Assembly (NCBI GenBank): GCA_036960375.1 | Contig: JBALVY010000004.1 | Coordinates: 186,001 to 250,000, forward strand | Direction of reading: 5' to 3' | DNA from: CAWVSB01 sp036960375 | GTDB taxonomy: Bacteria; Pseudomonadota; Gammaproteobacteria; Pseudomonadales; CAWVSB01 | Length of the DNA: 64,000 nt | In this document: positions 7,784-16,018 of the stretch, piece by piece | How positions within the stretch are numbered: the first letter of the stretch is position 1 | Layout of the letters: each line of letters starts with the position of its first letter | Program-made: the position numbers and the translations under genes | Notes under the pieces: generated by a model | What the model saw: the letters and a program-made list of their open reading frames with translations, nothing else | Told to the model about the DNA's origin: nothing | Database searches by the model: none

Positions 7784-7812
7784 TTGACATGGCGTACGTA
7801 TTTGCGTACGCT
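7784..7812 (+). promoter_or_regulatory. Promoter and operator of the YefM-YoeB-like module
   Basis: A consensus TTGACA (7784-7789) is followed after 17 bases by TACGCT (7807-7812). Between and over the -10 lies the inverted repeat GCGTACG (7792-7798) with CGTACGC (7805-7811). GTAC-centred palindromes are the known YefM operator type, so autoregulation by the antitoxin is likely. Confidence 0.75.
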
Positions 7813-7832
7813 TTATGGATCGGAGGTGATTT

Positions 7833-8075
7833 ATGACTACATTTAATGCAACCGAGGCTCGCTCCAAGCTCTACGCCCTCATTGACGAAACTACTGATAC
7901 GCACCAACCCATTGTTATTACAGGGAAAAGAGGTAATGCGGTGCTTCTGGCCGAGGATGACTGGAAGGCCATCAATGAAACTCTCCATCTATTATCTGTA
8001 CCTGGCATGAGGGAGTCTATCCAAGAGGGAATGGCATCCAACCTGGATGATTGCGATCAGGAGCTTGACTGGTAA
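7833..8075 (+). CDS. yefM: YefM/Phd family antitoxin
   Basis: 80 residues: MTTFNATEARSKLYALIDET is the Phd/YefM DNA-binding N-terminus, followed by QPIVITGKRGNAVLLAEDDW, the conserved strand-helix region, then a toxin-binding tail (GMRESIQEGMASNLDDC). It binds and inhibits the toxin encoded immediately downstream and represses their shared promoter. A full Shine-Dalgarno GGAGGTGA lies six bases before the ATG. The stop codon overlaps the toxin start by one base (TAATG), as is usual for translational coupling. Such modules are frequent in chromosomal integrons and are thought to stabilise the array. Confidence 0.92.
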   Translation: MTTFNATEARSKLYALIDETTDTHQPIVITGKRGNAVLLAEDDWKAINETLHLLSVPGMRESIQEGMASNLDDCDQELDW

Positions 8076-8335
8076 TGTGGCAGCTTTATTACACGAAGCA
8101 AGCTCAAAAAGATGCCAGAAAACTAGCTTCTTCCGGGCTGAAAAATAAAGCTCAAGAGTTACTTACCATCATTCAAACTGATCCATATCAGAACCCGCCG
8201 CCCTACGAAAAACTCGTAGGCGATCTTTCCGGCGCTTATTCTCGTCGTATCAATATTCAGCATAGACTTGTCTATCAAGTATTAGAAAAAGAAAAATCAA
8301 TTAAGGTGCTTCGTCTATGGAGTCATTACGAGTAA
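8075..8335 (+). CDS. yoeB: Txe/YoeB family toxin (mRNA interferase)
   Basis: 86 residues with the RelE-like fold of YoeB: basic N-terminal helices, EKLVGDLSGAYSRRINIQHRLVYQV (about 45-69) and the C-terminal LRLWSHYE. Glu45, Arg57/58, His63-Arg64 and His84 sit where YoeB places its catalytic Glu, Arg and C-terminal His. It cuts mRNA at the ribosome when free of YefM. Full length for the family and apparently intact. Second gene of a two-gene cassette closed by the attC at 8345-8405. Confidence 0.92.
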   Translation: MWQLYYTKQAQKDARKLASSGLKNKAQELLTIIQTDPYQNPPPYEKLVGDLSGAYSRRINIQHRLVYQVLEKEKSIKVLRLWSHYE

Positions 8336-8344
8336 CGAAAACCG

Positions 8345-8405
8345 GTATAACAATTTTAGCCGTGCGACGCGAAAAAGCGTCGCGCGCATGCTAAAGGCGT
8401 TAATG
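8345..8405 (+). repeat. attC site
   Basis: GTATAAC at 8345-8351 and GTTAATG at 8399-8405. The inner arm GCGACGCGAAAAAGCGTCGC is a clean hairpin and TTTTAGC pairs with GCTAAAG. Confidence 0.85.
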
Positions 8406-8442
8406 AGTTCTGCTTTTGGCACAATGATGGCAGGAATGGTTC
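8406..8442 (+). repeat. Dispersed junction block, truncated copy 4
   Basis: AGTTCTGCTTTTGGCACA matches the 5' end of the block; similarity is lost after about 8430. The following 90 bases hold no gene. Confidence 0.55.
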
Positions 8443-8529
8443 CGTAGTACCCCCGAAAGCGGACTTCTACGGCGAGAAAATGTACACTTCGCTCAACGAC
8501 CCTCTACCGACTTGTCCTCGTTAATCAGA

Positions 8530-8563
8530 TTATACCGACCAGTCGGCATACTAAGCGTTATAA
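8530..8563 (+). repeat. Right arm of an attC-like site
   Basis: TATACCGACCAGTCGGCATA, then CTAAGCGTTATAA with core GTTATAA at 8557-8563. Almost the same 34 bases occur at 15379-15412, showing two cassettes that share an unusual short recombination site. Confidence 0.55.
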
Positions 8564-8581
8564 CTTTAAGGAAAGTGTCGA

Positions 8582-8917
8582 GTGATATCAAAAGAAAATT
8601 CAGAGCATTATTCGTGGGGAGGTAATTGTGATGGATGGCACCTTGTTAAGTCTCCAAAGCTTAGTGTAATCCAAGAGCTTGTTCCTCCAGGCTGTACGGA
8701 GATACGGCATTTTCATGAGCACTCAGAGCAATTTTTTTTCGTGCTTGCTGGTGTTGCCTCACTTGAGGTTAATGGAGTAGTCAGTAGGCTGGGGGCTCAG
8801 CAAGGTTTGCACGTTCCTGCCGGTACTCCACATCAACTTAAGAACGAGCATACAGAAAATCTTTCATTTATCGTTACATCCACACCGCCCAGTCACGGAG
8901 ATCGAGTTGAGTTATAA
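8582..8917 (+). CDS. Cupin-fold protein
   Basis: A 111-residue single cupin domain. Motif 1 is HFHEHSEQFFFVLAGVASLEV (about 41-61) with metal ligands His41, His43 and Glu47; motif 2 is GLHVPAGTPHQLKN (about 77-90) with the fourth ligand His86. Small cupins of this type act as dioxygenases, isomerases or ligand binders, so the substrate is open. The start is GTG at 8582 with AAGGAAAG eight bases upstream. Cytoplasmic and single cargo of a cassette bounded by the core sites at 8557 and 8983. Confidence 0.83.
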   Translation: MISKENSEHYSWGGNCDGWHLVKSPKLSVIQELVPPGCTEIRHFHEHSEQFFFVLAGVASLEVNGVVSRLGAQQGLHVPAGTPHQLKNEHTENLSFIVTSTPPSHGDRVEL

Positions 8918-8922
8918 TAAAC

Positions 8923-8989
8923 ACATCAAATTGACTCCAAAAAGCTGCGCTTTTTTCGCAATTTATATGGGCGTTATTACCTTCCGTTG
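8923..8989 (+). repeat. attC site (degenerate left core)
   Basis: CATCAAATTGACTCC pairs with CAATTTATATGGGCG, the inner arms are AAAAGCTGCGCTTTT, and the core GTTATTA is at 8983-8989. The left RYYYAAC is not clear. Confidence 0.65.
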
Positions 8990-9056
8990 TTGGCACACTT
9001 GAGAAGTCGACATGCGCTATGGTCGCTGATTGGTTAAGACGTACGGTAGACGGCCC
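8990..9056 (+). repeat. Dispersed junction block, copy 5
   Basis: CCTTCCGTTGTTGGCACACT to GTACGGTAGACGGCCC; same subtype as copies 9, 10 and 12. Confidence 0.75.
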
Positions 9057-9127
9057 CTTTCGGACCTGCTGGTCTGTTATAGAAACGGTTATAGGTCTTT
9101 AGGACGGCCCTACTAGGAATGACGAAC

Positions 9128-9462
9128 ATGAGTGGAATAGAAGAAATAATTGCACGTGAGGCAATAACCCAATCAGTTTTGGCTATGGGCGATCTGCAAG
9201 CAAGTCATGTCGGGATTTATCAAAACCTCTTCTATATTTGCTGAGTCTGATGTTTATTTTCGCGGCTAGATTCGAAGTCATAAGTATTGTCACTTTGGCT
9301 CAAGGCAGCGAGGCAAAACTTTCCCAACTTCTAGAGTTTTCCTCTGATATTGCTGTCCCTATCACTTCGAAAACGATATGGGATAACATAATCATTTTCT
9401 CTATGGGAATTGTTGCTGCACTGACGTTCATGTGGGGCGTTCGAAGGGAAGAAAAAGATTAA
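9128..9462 (+). pseudogene. Broken member 4 of the small three-helix membrane protein family
   Basis: A start ATG at 9128 opens MSGIEEIIAREAITQSVLAM and runs to a TGA at 9242. A second frame from about 9238 carries a hydrophobic segment (LMFIFAARFEVISIV) and the family tail ALTFMWGVRREEKD. The first-to-second helix part, including the TAY and LTxxQ motifs of members 1 to 3, is missing, so an internal deletion with frame change is the simplest reading. A start within the second part would yield a 74-residue two-helix protein, which I regard as less likely than a pseudogene. Confidence 0.62.
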
Positions 9463-9497
9463 GTTGTCGGAAATAGTGCTAGTCATGATTGGCTGCC

Positions 9498-9551
9498 TCA
9501 TAACAATTAGAGCAATCGGCCCGTTTCACCTCCGTTTCTTTGGCGTTGAAA
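9498..9551 (+). repeat. Possible attC site
   Basis: TCATAAC at 9498-9504 and GTTGAAA at 9545-9551 are at the right places, but the arms pair only weakly. Confidence 0.5.
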
Positions 9552-9656
9552 GGTCCGCTGCCAGTAACTAGGATCTTGTAGTAGATTGAGCGATATTAGG
9601 GGGTATTAATCCTTCCTATACCCGTAATCATTGTTTAATAGGCAGTAAGTTTATCC

Positions 9657-11015
9657 ATGAAAAAATTTATCTTTATGCGTCTACTGATTATATGTGCAGG
9701 ATTAACAACCATGCAGGTAAACGCGCAAGTTGATATAACGGTGAATACTTTAACTGTTATCGCTAATGATGTAGGTACAAAATATGGCATTAACCTCAAC
9801 GCTGGTATTGATAGTGATTTAAATAGAGCAAAAGGCTACACCCCATTAGTTGATGTATTAAGCTCATTAGGTGTAAAACACTTGCGCTATCCGGGTGGAA
9901 AAAAGTCCTTGTATTATGCTTGGTCTACCCATCCTTTTACTGATGCCAATACAAGTTATTGGGTTCCTAGCTGGTATGAAAAAGCAGCAAAAAACACTCT
10001 GGATTTTGATGCATTCATGCTCATCGCTAAGCAAGTAGGCGCCGAGCCACATATTAACGTTGCCTATAATCCTCAGCATAACTTAGGTGCAGAACTCGCC
10101 GCAGCTTGGGTTAAATACGCCAATATTACTCACAACTACAATATTAAGTATTGGGAGATCGGTAATGAAATGTGGCAAAAGGATTTGGGTTTTAACATTA
10201 AAACATTGTGCACTTTGGCTAATACTTATGCTTTAACCATGAAAGCAGAAGATCCGAGTATTTTAATTGGAATCAGTTGGCGTAAGAACCAAGTACAGAA
10301 AGTCATCAATAACTGCGGTAATGCGATAGATTTCGTAGCTATTAGTGATTACACCAATTACCAAGGCTCATATAAGTCCTATGCCGATACGAATAATGCC
10401 AAACTTATTGGTGTCAACGAATCAGCAACAAAGAGAATTATTGTCTCCGAATTTGCCCCTTCTACTTGGACAAAAAATACCGAAGATTTAGCCAACGATA
10501 CAGGCAAAGGAATTATTAATTTTGACCAAATAGGCCAATACTTAACAAGTCCAAATACTGAATACGCGGCCTTTTGGAATACGCATTGGTATGACTTAAG
10601 TAACACGCCACGTGATGCCATGGACAATGCAAACAACTTACTTCCGGTCGCTCTACCTATGACGCTTTGGGCAAGATACATAAAAAATCAACTGGTGGAG
10701 ATCCGCAATAATCATTCAGACATAGTTACCTATGCTGCTTATGACCAAGACTCTGGCAATTTAAATTTGTTCATAATTAACAAAGGAATGAATGCCCATC
10801 AAACAAAGATCAAAATTAACGCCAAATATTCATATAAGGCAAAAGCTCTCGTTGAGCGGTTTCAAGGAAAAAGTGCCTTGGATAAGCAACCAACACTAAG
10901 TGTTGAAGAGGATGCTGATTTATCGAATAACACAATAAATACCGTATTACCTCCAACGTCTATATCGCTATTTTCATTATTAGCCAACGAATTTGTCGCT
11001 AAGCGCATAAGGTAA
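9657..11015 (+). CDS. Secreted glycoside hydrolase, GH51/clan A-like
   Basis: 452 residues with a signal peptide (MKKFIFMRLLIICAGLTTMQ, cleavage after VNA). The (beta/alpha)8 clan A pattern is visible: HLRYPGG (75-81), the acid/base motif YWEIGNE with Glu171, and the nucleophile motif IIVSEFAPSTW with Glu265, then a C-terminal beta domain from about 355. RYPGG together with WEIGNE is typical of GH51 alpha-L-arabinofuranosidase-like enzymes; GH39 or GH79 relatives are alternatives. Predicted to act outside the cytoplasm on plant or algal polysaccharide side chains. At 1.36 kb it is one of the larger cassettes and is notably A+T-rich. GGTAAC and GTTACC, 45 bases apart behind the gene, could be a weak attC or terminator. 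Confidence 0.78.
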   Translation: MKKFIFMRLLIICAGLTTMQVNAQVDITVNTLTVIANDVGTKYGINLNAGIDSDLNRAKGYTPLVDVLSSLGVKHLRYPGGKKSLYYAWSTHPFTDANTSYWVPSWYEKAAKNTLDFDAFMLIAKQVGAEPHINVAYNPQHNLGAELAAAWVKYANITHNYNIKYWEIGNEMWQKDLGFNIKTLCTLANTYALTMKAEDPSILIGISWRKNQVQKVINNCGNAIDFVAISDYTNYQGSYKSYADTNNAKLIGVNESATKRIIVSEFAPSTWTKNTEDLANDTGKGIINFDQIGQYLTSPNTEYAAFWNTHWYDLSNTPRDAMDNANNLLPVALPMTLWARYIKNQLVEIRNNHSDIVTYAAYDQDSGNLNLFIINKGMNAHQTKIKINAKYSYKAKALVERFQGKSALDKQPTLSVEEDADLSNNTINTVLPPTSISLFSLLANEFVAKRIR

Positions 11016-11089
11016 CTGACCATTTATCAATTAATATTACTACTTATAATATCTTTGTTACCGTTAGCATCTGATAACATGACCGCTAA

Positions 11090-11361
11090 CGACCCAAAGC
11101 CGAATTCAGCAGCCGTTGGCTCACTAACTCGGGAATTAATGTCCTAAGGTATTGATTTTTATGGGGCGGCCACTATGCTCAAGAGGTATGGAAATTGGCG
11201 GATAAGTAGGGGATGCATGGAAATCTAGCTGTGGCGTGTTTCGATTGATTCTGTCCTATCCTTTTGAATTTGAAATAAAAATGTCTGGGCTGGCGCGCGG
11301 AAACCTCAGCAACTTGGTACTTTCGCGTTATAGAGCCACGGGCTTTATAATTCACTGTTAT
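11090..11361 (+). repeat. 272-bp non-coding repeat element, copy 2
   Basis: Identical to 35-306 by eye over its whole length. The left neighbour here is CGCTAA rather than the junction block, so the unit itself begins at CGACCC. It ends in the core GTTATGC (11357-11363), just before the TTG-started kinase-like gene. Confidence 0.85.
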
Positions 11362-11398
11362 GCACTGAACGCGAAGTTAATTAAATAAGGAATTCGAT

Positions 11399-11953
11399 TT
11401 GCTTTATATTCTGAGCGGTACATCAAGATCTGGAAAAACTATCGTCGCTAAAGGGTTTCTAAAAAAGACGGGTATTCCTTATATGTCAGTTGACTCTATT
11501 ATGATGGGGTTTACGAACGGAATACCAGAATATGGTATCCATGATAGGCTGTGGCCAAACGAAATCGCCGAGAAAATGTGGCCTTTCCTTAAAGCGATGT
11601 GCGAAAACATGATTTGGCAAGAAGTTGATTTCGTCTTAGAGGGGGAGGCATTTCTACCTCATCTTGTCCGTGAGCTGTTAGATAATCACCAAGATAAGGT
11701 TCAAGTCGCTTTCATGGGCTATGCAAATTCAGACCTGGAAGAAAAAGTTAACGATGTGAAAGCTCACAGCTCAGGTGTTGGAGACTGGTTAATCAATGAG
11801 CCCAATGATTACATAGAGAGCCATATCAAAAATATGATTGATTATAGCGAAATGATAAAAAGCGAGTGTACCAAACACGCGGTTCCATATTTCGATACGT
11901 CGAAAGATTTTGAAAGTTCAACCCATGCGGTGCTAAATAGTTTTACGGCATAG
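11399..11953 (+). CDS. P-loop kinase-like protein (AAA_33 type)
   Basis: A 184-residue nucleotide-binding protein with a Walker A motif at its very N-terminus (GTSRSGKT, residues 7-14) and an acidic FVLEGEAFLP (about 78-87) at the Walker B position. The size and plan fit the small-molecule or nucleoside kinase-like AAA_33 group, which includes resistance kinases such as chloramphenicol 3-O-phosphotransferase-like proteins; the substrate is unknown. The start is TTG at 11399 with AAGGAA eight bases upstream, and puts the P-loop at the expected distance. Single cargo between the 272-bp element and the attC at 11958-12061. Confidence 0.72.
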   Translation: MLYILSGTSRSGKTIVAKGFLKKTGIPYMSVDSIMMGFTNGIPEYGIHDRLWPNEIAEKMWPFLKAMCENMIWQEVDFVLEGEAFLPHLVRELLDNHQDKVQVAFMGYANSDLEEKVNDVKAHSSGVGDWLINEPNDYIESHIKNMIDYSEMIKSECTKHAVPYFDTSKDFESSTHAVLNSFTA

Positions 11954-11957
11954 AAAT

Positions 11958-12061
11958 GCATAACAAAAGCATCTTGCGGACTTGGGTAAACTGTCACCTT
12001 TTTTGCAAAAACACGCAAAAAAACCGCCAATTCACCCAAGCCGCAAATGCAGGCGTTAATC
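11958..12061 (+). repeat. attC site
   Basis: GCATAAC at 11958-11964 and GTTAATC at 12055-12061. The arms CTTGCGGACTTGGG and CCCAAGCCGCAAATG pair well; the inner loop has TTTTTTGC and GCAAAAAAA. Confidence 0.88.
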
Positions 12062-12110
12062 AGTTCCGCTTTTGACCCACAACAGACTTCCTTGAGAAAT
12101 GGGGTTAACG
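12062..12110 (+). repeat. Dispersed junction block, truncated copy 6
   Basis: AGTTCCGCTTTTGACCCACA matches the 5' end of the block. The rest, up to the TPR flank at about 12230, is unrelated and holds no gene. Confidence 0.55.
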
Positions 12111-12286
12111 AGAATCTTATAATCAATACTTTTGTGTTTAGCGCATTTATAATAATTGCCGGATCTGACAGCGATTGCAAAAGGCGCTTTTCTTTTAGCA
12201 ATTGAACGCAAAAGGGCCCTAATTTCGCCTATACTCGAAGCTGCGACATGAGATAAGGGATAAGAGACTGTGAGAAGGGAGTCAAC

Positions 12287-14119
12287 ATGAACTTGTTGGA
12301 TGAGCTTAAGCGCCGCAATGTCTTTCGTGTCGCCATCGCCTATGTAATTCTTGGTTGGGTCGTGATACAGGTGACCGACGTTGCCGTGCCGGCCTTGTAC
12401 TTGCCGGACTGGGTGCCGTCCTTCGTCTTTTTTGTTGGGCTCATTGGCTTTCCCTTTGTGCTTCTCTTTGCCTGGGCTTTTGAACTCACGCCCGACGGGC
12501 TGAAGTCCAGCAAGGAAGTGAGTGGCGAGGACAGCATTCGGTCGCAGACAGCTCAACGCCTTGAGCATGGTGTTGTTGTATTACTGCTGATCGCGATTAG
12601 CTTTTTCGCCTGGGATAAATTCGGTGCTGAACCGGTTGCTGAACCGGTTGCTGATTCGGCTCCTACTGTGGAGATGGCTGCGGTGCCTCCCGCCGTTATC
12701 GGCCAGTCAATTGCAGTTTTGCCTTTCGTTAACATGTCTGACGATAAGGATTATTTTGCCGATGGTCTGTCGGAGGAGATTCTCAATCTGCTCGCCAAAA
12801 ACCGTGAGTTGAAAGTTGCTGGCCGCACGTCGAGCTTCAAGTTTAAGGGCCTGAACGAAGACCTGCGTATTATTGGTAAGGCGCTCGATGTGGCGACCGT
12901 GCTTGAGGGCTCGGTGCGTAAGTCGGGCATGAAACTTCGTATCACGGCTCAGTTGATTAATGTCGCCGATGGCTATCACATTTGGTCGGAAACCTATGAC
13001 CGGGAAATGACCGACATTTTTGCGGTGCAGGACGATATCGCTGCCAAAATTTTGGCTGCGCTAGAAATTCATTTAGGCACGGCGAAGCCCGCGCGTAAAC
13101 GCCCAACAGAAAGCATGCTGGCCTACGAGAAATACTTGGCGGCGAAAGCTCACTCAGCACAAGATGCATGGAATTCCCTGACGCCGATAAACTTATTGAA
13201 GGAAGTGGTCGAGATTGACCCAAACTTTGCCGAAGCCTGGGAACTTTTGGCATTAGAATATTGGAACCGTGGTGGCATGGAAGGCATCCCTCAGGAAGAG
13301 GCGGCAGTACTCTGCCTAGAGGCCGCATCGATGGCGCTCGCGCTTGACCCAAGCCTTTCCATCGCCAAGGCCATGGTGATAAGTGCGGATCCAGAACAGG
13401 GCGCTTGGCACGCTGAAATTGAGGCCTTGGAAAAAGCCTCTCTAGAGTACCCAAATCACCTCACATTGCCCCTGGCCCTTATCTCTGACCTTATTTCCCT
13501 GGGGTACTTTGCTGAAGCACTCCCCTATGCGGAACATAGGGTGAGAAATAATCCTCTATCCGCAAATGCTCACTTCTCTCACGCACACGTTCTTTGGGCG
13601 CTGGGTCGCAGTGATGAGGCTGAGGCGGCGGCCCAGCGTACATTAGACTTGGGTGACCCCGCTGTGTCCTTCGACTTCTTTATTTCAAGACTGCGGGCGG
13701 GGGATCTGGATAAAGCTATTTATTATTATGCCATGAACATGGAGTTAAATGGGCAGGATCCCAAAGGAGCAGAAGCCTTCGTAAGGGCCGCGTTAGACGC
13801 TGCCACGGGGAAGCAGTTCGTCTTAGATTACGTTATGACGCTAGAGCCAGGGTGGGCAGGCGCACGCTGGGCTTATCTTCTGGCTTTTGGCCATATGGAC
13901 GAGCTTTATGATGAGCTTGAAGCAAACATCCACTCAGAGTTTGTTTGGTATGATGCAGAGCCAATGCTTTTTAATATAATGATACATGGACGGTTATCTT
14001 TCATCACTCATCCTCGTTATCTACCTACCATGGAAAAGATGGATGTTGTTTCCTCTTGGGATGTGCGCGGCGCACCCGATCATTGCAGCAAAGACAGCGG
14101 CGACTGGGTGTGTGAATAA
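12287..14119 (+). CDS. Membrane-anchored TPR protein with FlgO-like domain, copy 2
   Basis: 610 residues with the same layout as 5765-7579: three membrane segments in the first 120 residues, a FlgO/TolB-N-like domain (about 146-264) and TPR-like repeats. An extra AEPVAEPVADS repeat after the third helix explains the six-residue difference. DNA is identical over about 200 bases near the 5' end (12337-12534 against 5815-6012) and about 270 bases at the 3' end (13869-14140 region against 7329-7600), while the TPR middle differs in many codons. This mosaic points to recombination between the copies. Start ATG with AGAAGGGAG upstream, as in copy 1. Function unknown; the variable TPR part suggests diversified partner binding. 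Confidence 0.8.
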   Translation: MNLLDELKRRNVFRVAIAYVILGWVVIQVTDVAVPALYLPDWVPSFVFFVGLIGFPFVLLFAWAFELTPDGLKSSKEVSGEDSIRSQTAQRLEHGVVVLLLIAISFFAWDKFGAEPVAEPVADSAPTVEMAAVPPAVIGQSIAVLPFVNMSDDKDYFADGLSEEILNLLAKNRELKVAGRTSSFKFKGLNEDLRIIGKALDVATVLEGSVRKSGMKLRITAQLINVADGYHIWSETYDREMTDIFAVQDDIAAKILAALEIHLGTAKPARKRPTESMLAYEKYLAAKAHSAQDAWNSLTPINLLKEVVEIDPNFAEAWELLALEYWNRGGMEGIPQEEAAVLCLEAASMALALDPSLSIAKAMVISADPEQGAWHAEIEALEKASLEYPNHLTLPLALISDLISLGYFAEALPYAEHRVRNNPLSANAHFSHAHVLWALGRSDEAEAAAQRTLDLGDPAVSFDFFISRLRAGDLDKAIYYYAMNMELNGQDPKGAEAFVRAALDAATGKQFVLDYVMTLEPGWAGARWAYLLAFGHMDELYDELEANIHSEFVWYDAEPMLFNIMIHGRLSFITHPRYLPTMEKMDVVSSWDVRGAPDHCSKDSGDWVCE

Positions 14120-14196
14120 ATGTTCGCTCTTGGCACCTTTAGGCAGTCCGTATGAAACCTGTTTGTTGATTGGTTAAGGTGTGTGGTAGACGACCC
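14120..14196 (+). repeat. Dispersed junction block, copy 7
   Basis: Follows the stop codon of TPR copy 2 just as copy 3 follows TPR copy 1, with only a few base differences between the two. Confidence 0.8.
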
Positions 14197-14240
14197 AAAG
14201 CAGACGCGCTGGCTGTTCAATCGTTGTTAGGAGATAATTT

Positions 14241-14982
14241 GTGAATATGTTTACTAAGTACAAACTAGTTTTACTGGTTATAGCTAGCTTTGCTAGTTCG
14301 GCACAAGCAGAAAAACTCAATGTTGGATGCTGAAGCACTTAGAATCTTTAAGGAGTCCGATGCCATATTTGGTTTTGCCCGTAACGATGAACAAACCACC
14401 TTGGCCGAGTTTCTTCCTCGAGTGAAAGTCGGCGCTGGCGGCAGTAATGAGTGGACCGGTGACATTGCGAACTATGCTTCGATCAATACCAATGTACTAG
14501 TGCTAGCCATTGAGAGAGCGACAGGTGTTAGTGCGGCCAAGCAAATAAGGGCTTTACTACAAAGGGTCGGGCCACAAGACACCGTTTATATGTTGACCGA
14601 CTTTGACGGCTTGCCGATGCCCTCAGGTGGAATGGTCGTGACTGCTGTGGATTTTGCACGCTACGGTCGCATGCTGATAGGTGATAAGACACGGGTAAGA
14701 GCGGACCAAGAAGCGGCGCTTACGCAAGGGCAACTCGTGCCTGCAGCTATGTTAGGTGTGGACTCACGCTACTATAAATCAGCCATTATGAACCCTTATG
14801 GATTGGGCCATAGTGGCTGGGGTGGGCAAATCATCTGGGCAGATCCAGAATCGGGAGTCATTGTTGCCATTAATGGCCAAATTAACGGAGAGGCGCCTGC
14901 GCCTTATGATTACTATAATGTTGGTTATTCAGCGATTTATGAAGTAATTAACTACGTTCGTGCACAACAAGCTGACAAATAG
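14241..14982 (+). pseudogene. Truncated serine beta-lactamase/esterase-like (class C type) gene
   Basis: A GTG start at 14241 with TTAGGAGA upstream opens a clear signal peptide (MFTKYKLVLLVIASFASSAQ) that stops at a TGA about 14331-14333. In another frame (from about 14330 to 14982) the C-terminal half of a penicillin-binding/beta-lactamase family enzyme is readable: NYASINTNVLVLAIERATG, GGMVVTAVDFARYGRML and the HSGWGGQ motif that replaces the KTG box. The part with the nucleophile Ser-x-x-Lys is missing, so an internal deletion has removed catalysis. A right-arm attC-like CGTTGTTAGGA lies at 14222-14232, the likely cassette start. Confidence 0.72.
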
Positions 14983-15140
14983 ATCATTACAGAACTAGAG
15001 TCGGTCGAATCTGCAGGTCGATATTTAAAGCTGCGTCGACAAGAACGGAGACATTTAGTGTTCCTGGCATCTGCTTGGAGAATTGGGAAATACTTCGTTG
15101 CATGGATTCACCTGATATTCTAGGGTTTCCGACCGGCCGC

Positions 15141-15209
15141 TAATGGCACACTTGAGAAGTCCGCATGAAACATGCTCGTTGTTTGAGTAGGATGTACGGT
15201 AAACGACCC
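15141..15209 (+). repeat. Dispersed junction block, copy 8
   Basis: TAATGGCACACTTGAGAAGT to GGATGTACGGTAAACGACCC; the first dozen bases of the block are lost. Confidence 0.7.
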
Positions 15210-15378
15210 GTAGCCTAATTGATCTGGCTCTTGGATATGTCTCCCCAGTAAGTGGCGATCATCAAACTTGAATTAATTGAGCCAACGGCTGATGTATATG
15301 AAGGGGGAACCTCCACAATGGATATTCCCATTAAAAAAACAATATATTAGATGTCTAAATGGAACTATGAACAGGGAA

Positions 15379-15412
15379 TGTTATACCGACTAGTCGGCAT
15401 ACTAAGCGTTAT
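15379..15412 (+). repeat. Right arm of an attC-like site
   Basis: TTATACCGACTAGTCGGCAT, then ACTAAGCGTTATG. One or two bases differ from 8530-8563. The core GTTATGG precedes the NTF2-like lipoprotein gene. Confidence 0.55.
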
Positions 15413-15538
15413 GGTGCAGGCGAGCGTCTGCATCCGCCACAAAGCTGCCGTTCGACAAGCGGAGCGCCCAACAGGTACTATTGACCCAAAGCAGACCGTG
15501 GTTACAAATTTTACGCTGACAAAAATGGAGCAAAGAAT

Positions 15539-16018
15539 ATGAGAAGGGTATTATTGTTCGTGGTTTTTCTTTCCCTGGGCGGATGCTCGGTCTCGGAAGA
15601 CTCAATGCAATCCGAAGTCTCCGCGAGCAAGTTTGAGCTCGGCCAGATGAATCGCGACTTTGCGGCCGCACTTAATGCGAAGGATGCAAAAGCGGCCGCA
15701 GCCGCCTATACAGAGGACGCTGTTTTGATCCCACCCGGAGAGCCTCTTGTGCGGGGAAGGGCGGCAATCGAGAAGTACTGGGCGGGTGCAATTGAGCTGG
15801 GCGGTATTCGCGATGTGTCTGTTGACTCGATGGATGCCCTAAGCTCGGGTTCGCTCGGTTATGAGACGGGCAGTTTCGTGCTCACGGTCAATGGTCCCAA
15901 TGGCGAGGCCGTGATTCATAGGGGGCGATTTATTGAGCTACTCAGGCTCCAACCTGATGGCCAGTGGCTCTCAACACACGGGATTTGGAACGCGCCGCCT
16001 GAGAAATATAAACCTTAG
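15539..16018 (+). CDS. NTF2-like (DUF4440/SnoaL-type) lipoprotein
   Basis: 159 residues starting MRRVLLFVVFLSLGGC, a lipoprotein signal with Cys16. The mature domain has the DUF4440 pattern: LGQMNRDFAAALNAKDAKAA, then YTEDAVLIPPGEPLVRGRAAI and a final strand pair ending QWLSTHGIWNAPPE. Such domains bind small molecules; no enzyme residues are identifiable. GGAGCAAAG lies before the ATG. The G+C-richer codon use differs from the A+T-rich cassettes at 0.3-4 kb, pointing to a different source. Its 3' end with the short junction is duplicated at 22698-22741. Confidence 0.78.
   Translation: MRRVLLFVVFLSLGGCSVSEDSMQSEVSASKFELGQMNRDFAAALNAKDAKAAAAAYTEDAVLIPPGEPLVRGRAAIEKYWAGAIELGGIRDVSVDSMDALSSGSLGYETGSFVLTVNGPNGEAVIHRGRFIELLRLQPDGQWLSTHGIWNAPPEKYKP

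Larger units (their letters stand above)
14983..15538 (+). other. Gene-free stretch with cassette debris
   Basis: About 550 bases with no supported gene. It holds junction-block copy 8 (15141-15209) and the attC-like right arm at 15379-15412. A short frame from 15293 with GGGGGAACC upstream of ATG 15319 codes for fewer than 15 residues and is not called. Confidence 0.5.

Noticed and set aside
15351..15542. A 63-residue gene before the NTF2-like lipoprotein
   Set aside because: It runs through the attC-like right arm and overlaps the ribosome site of the real gene.
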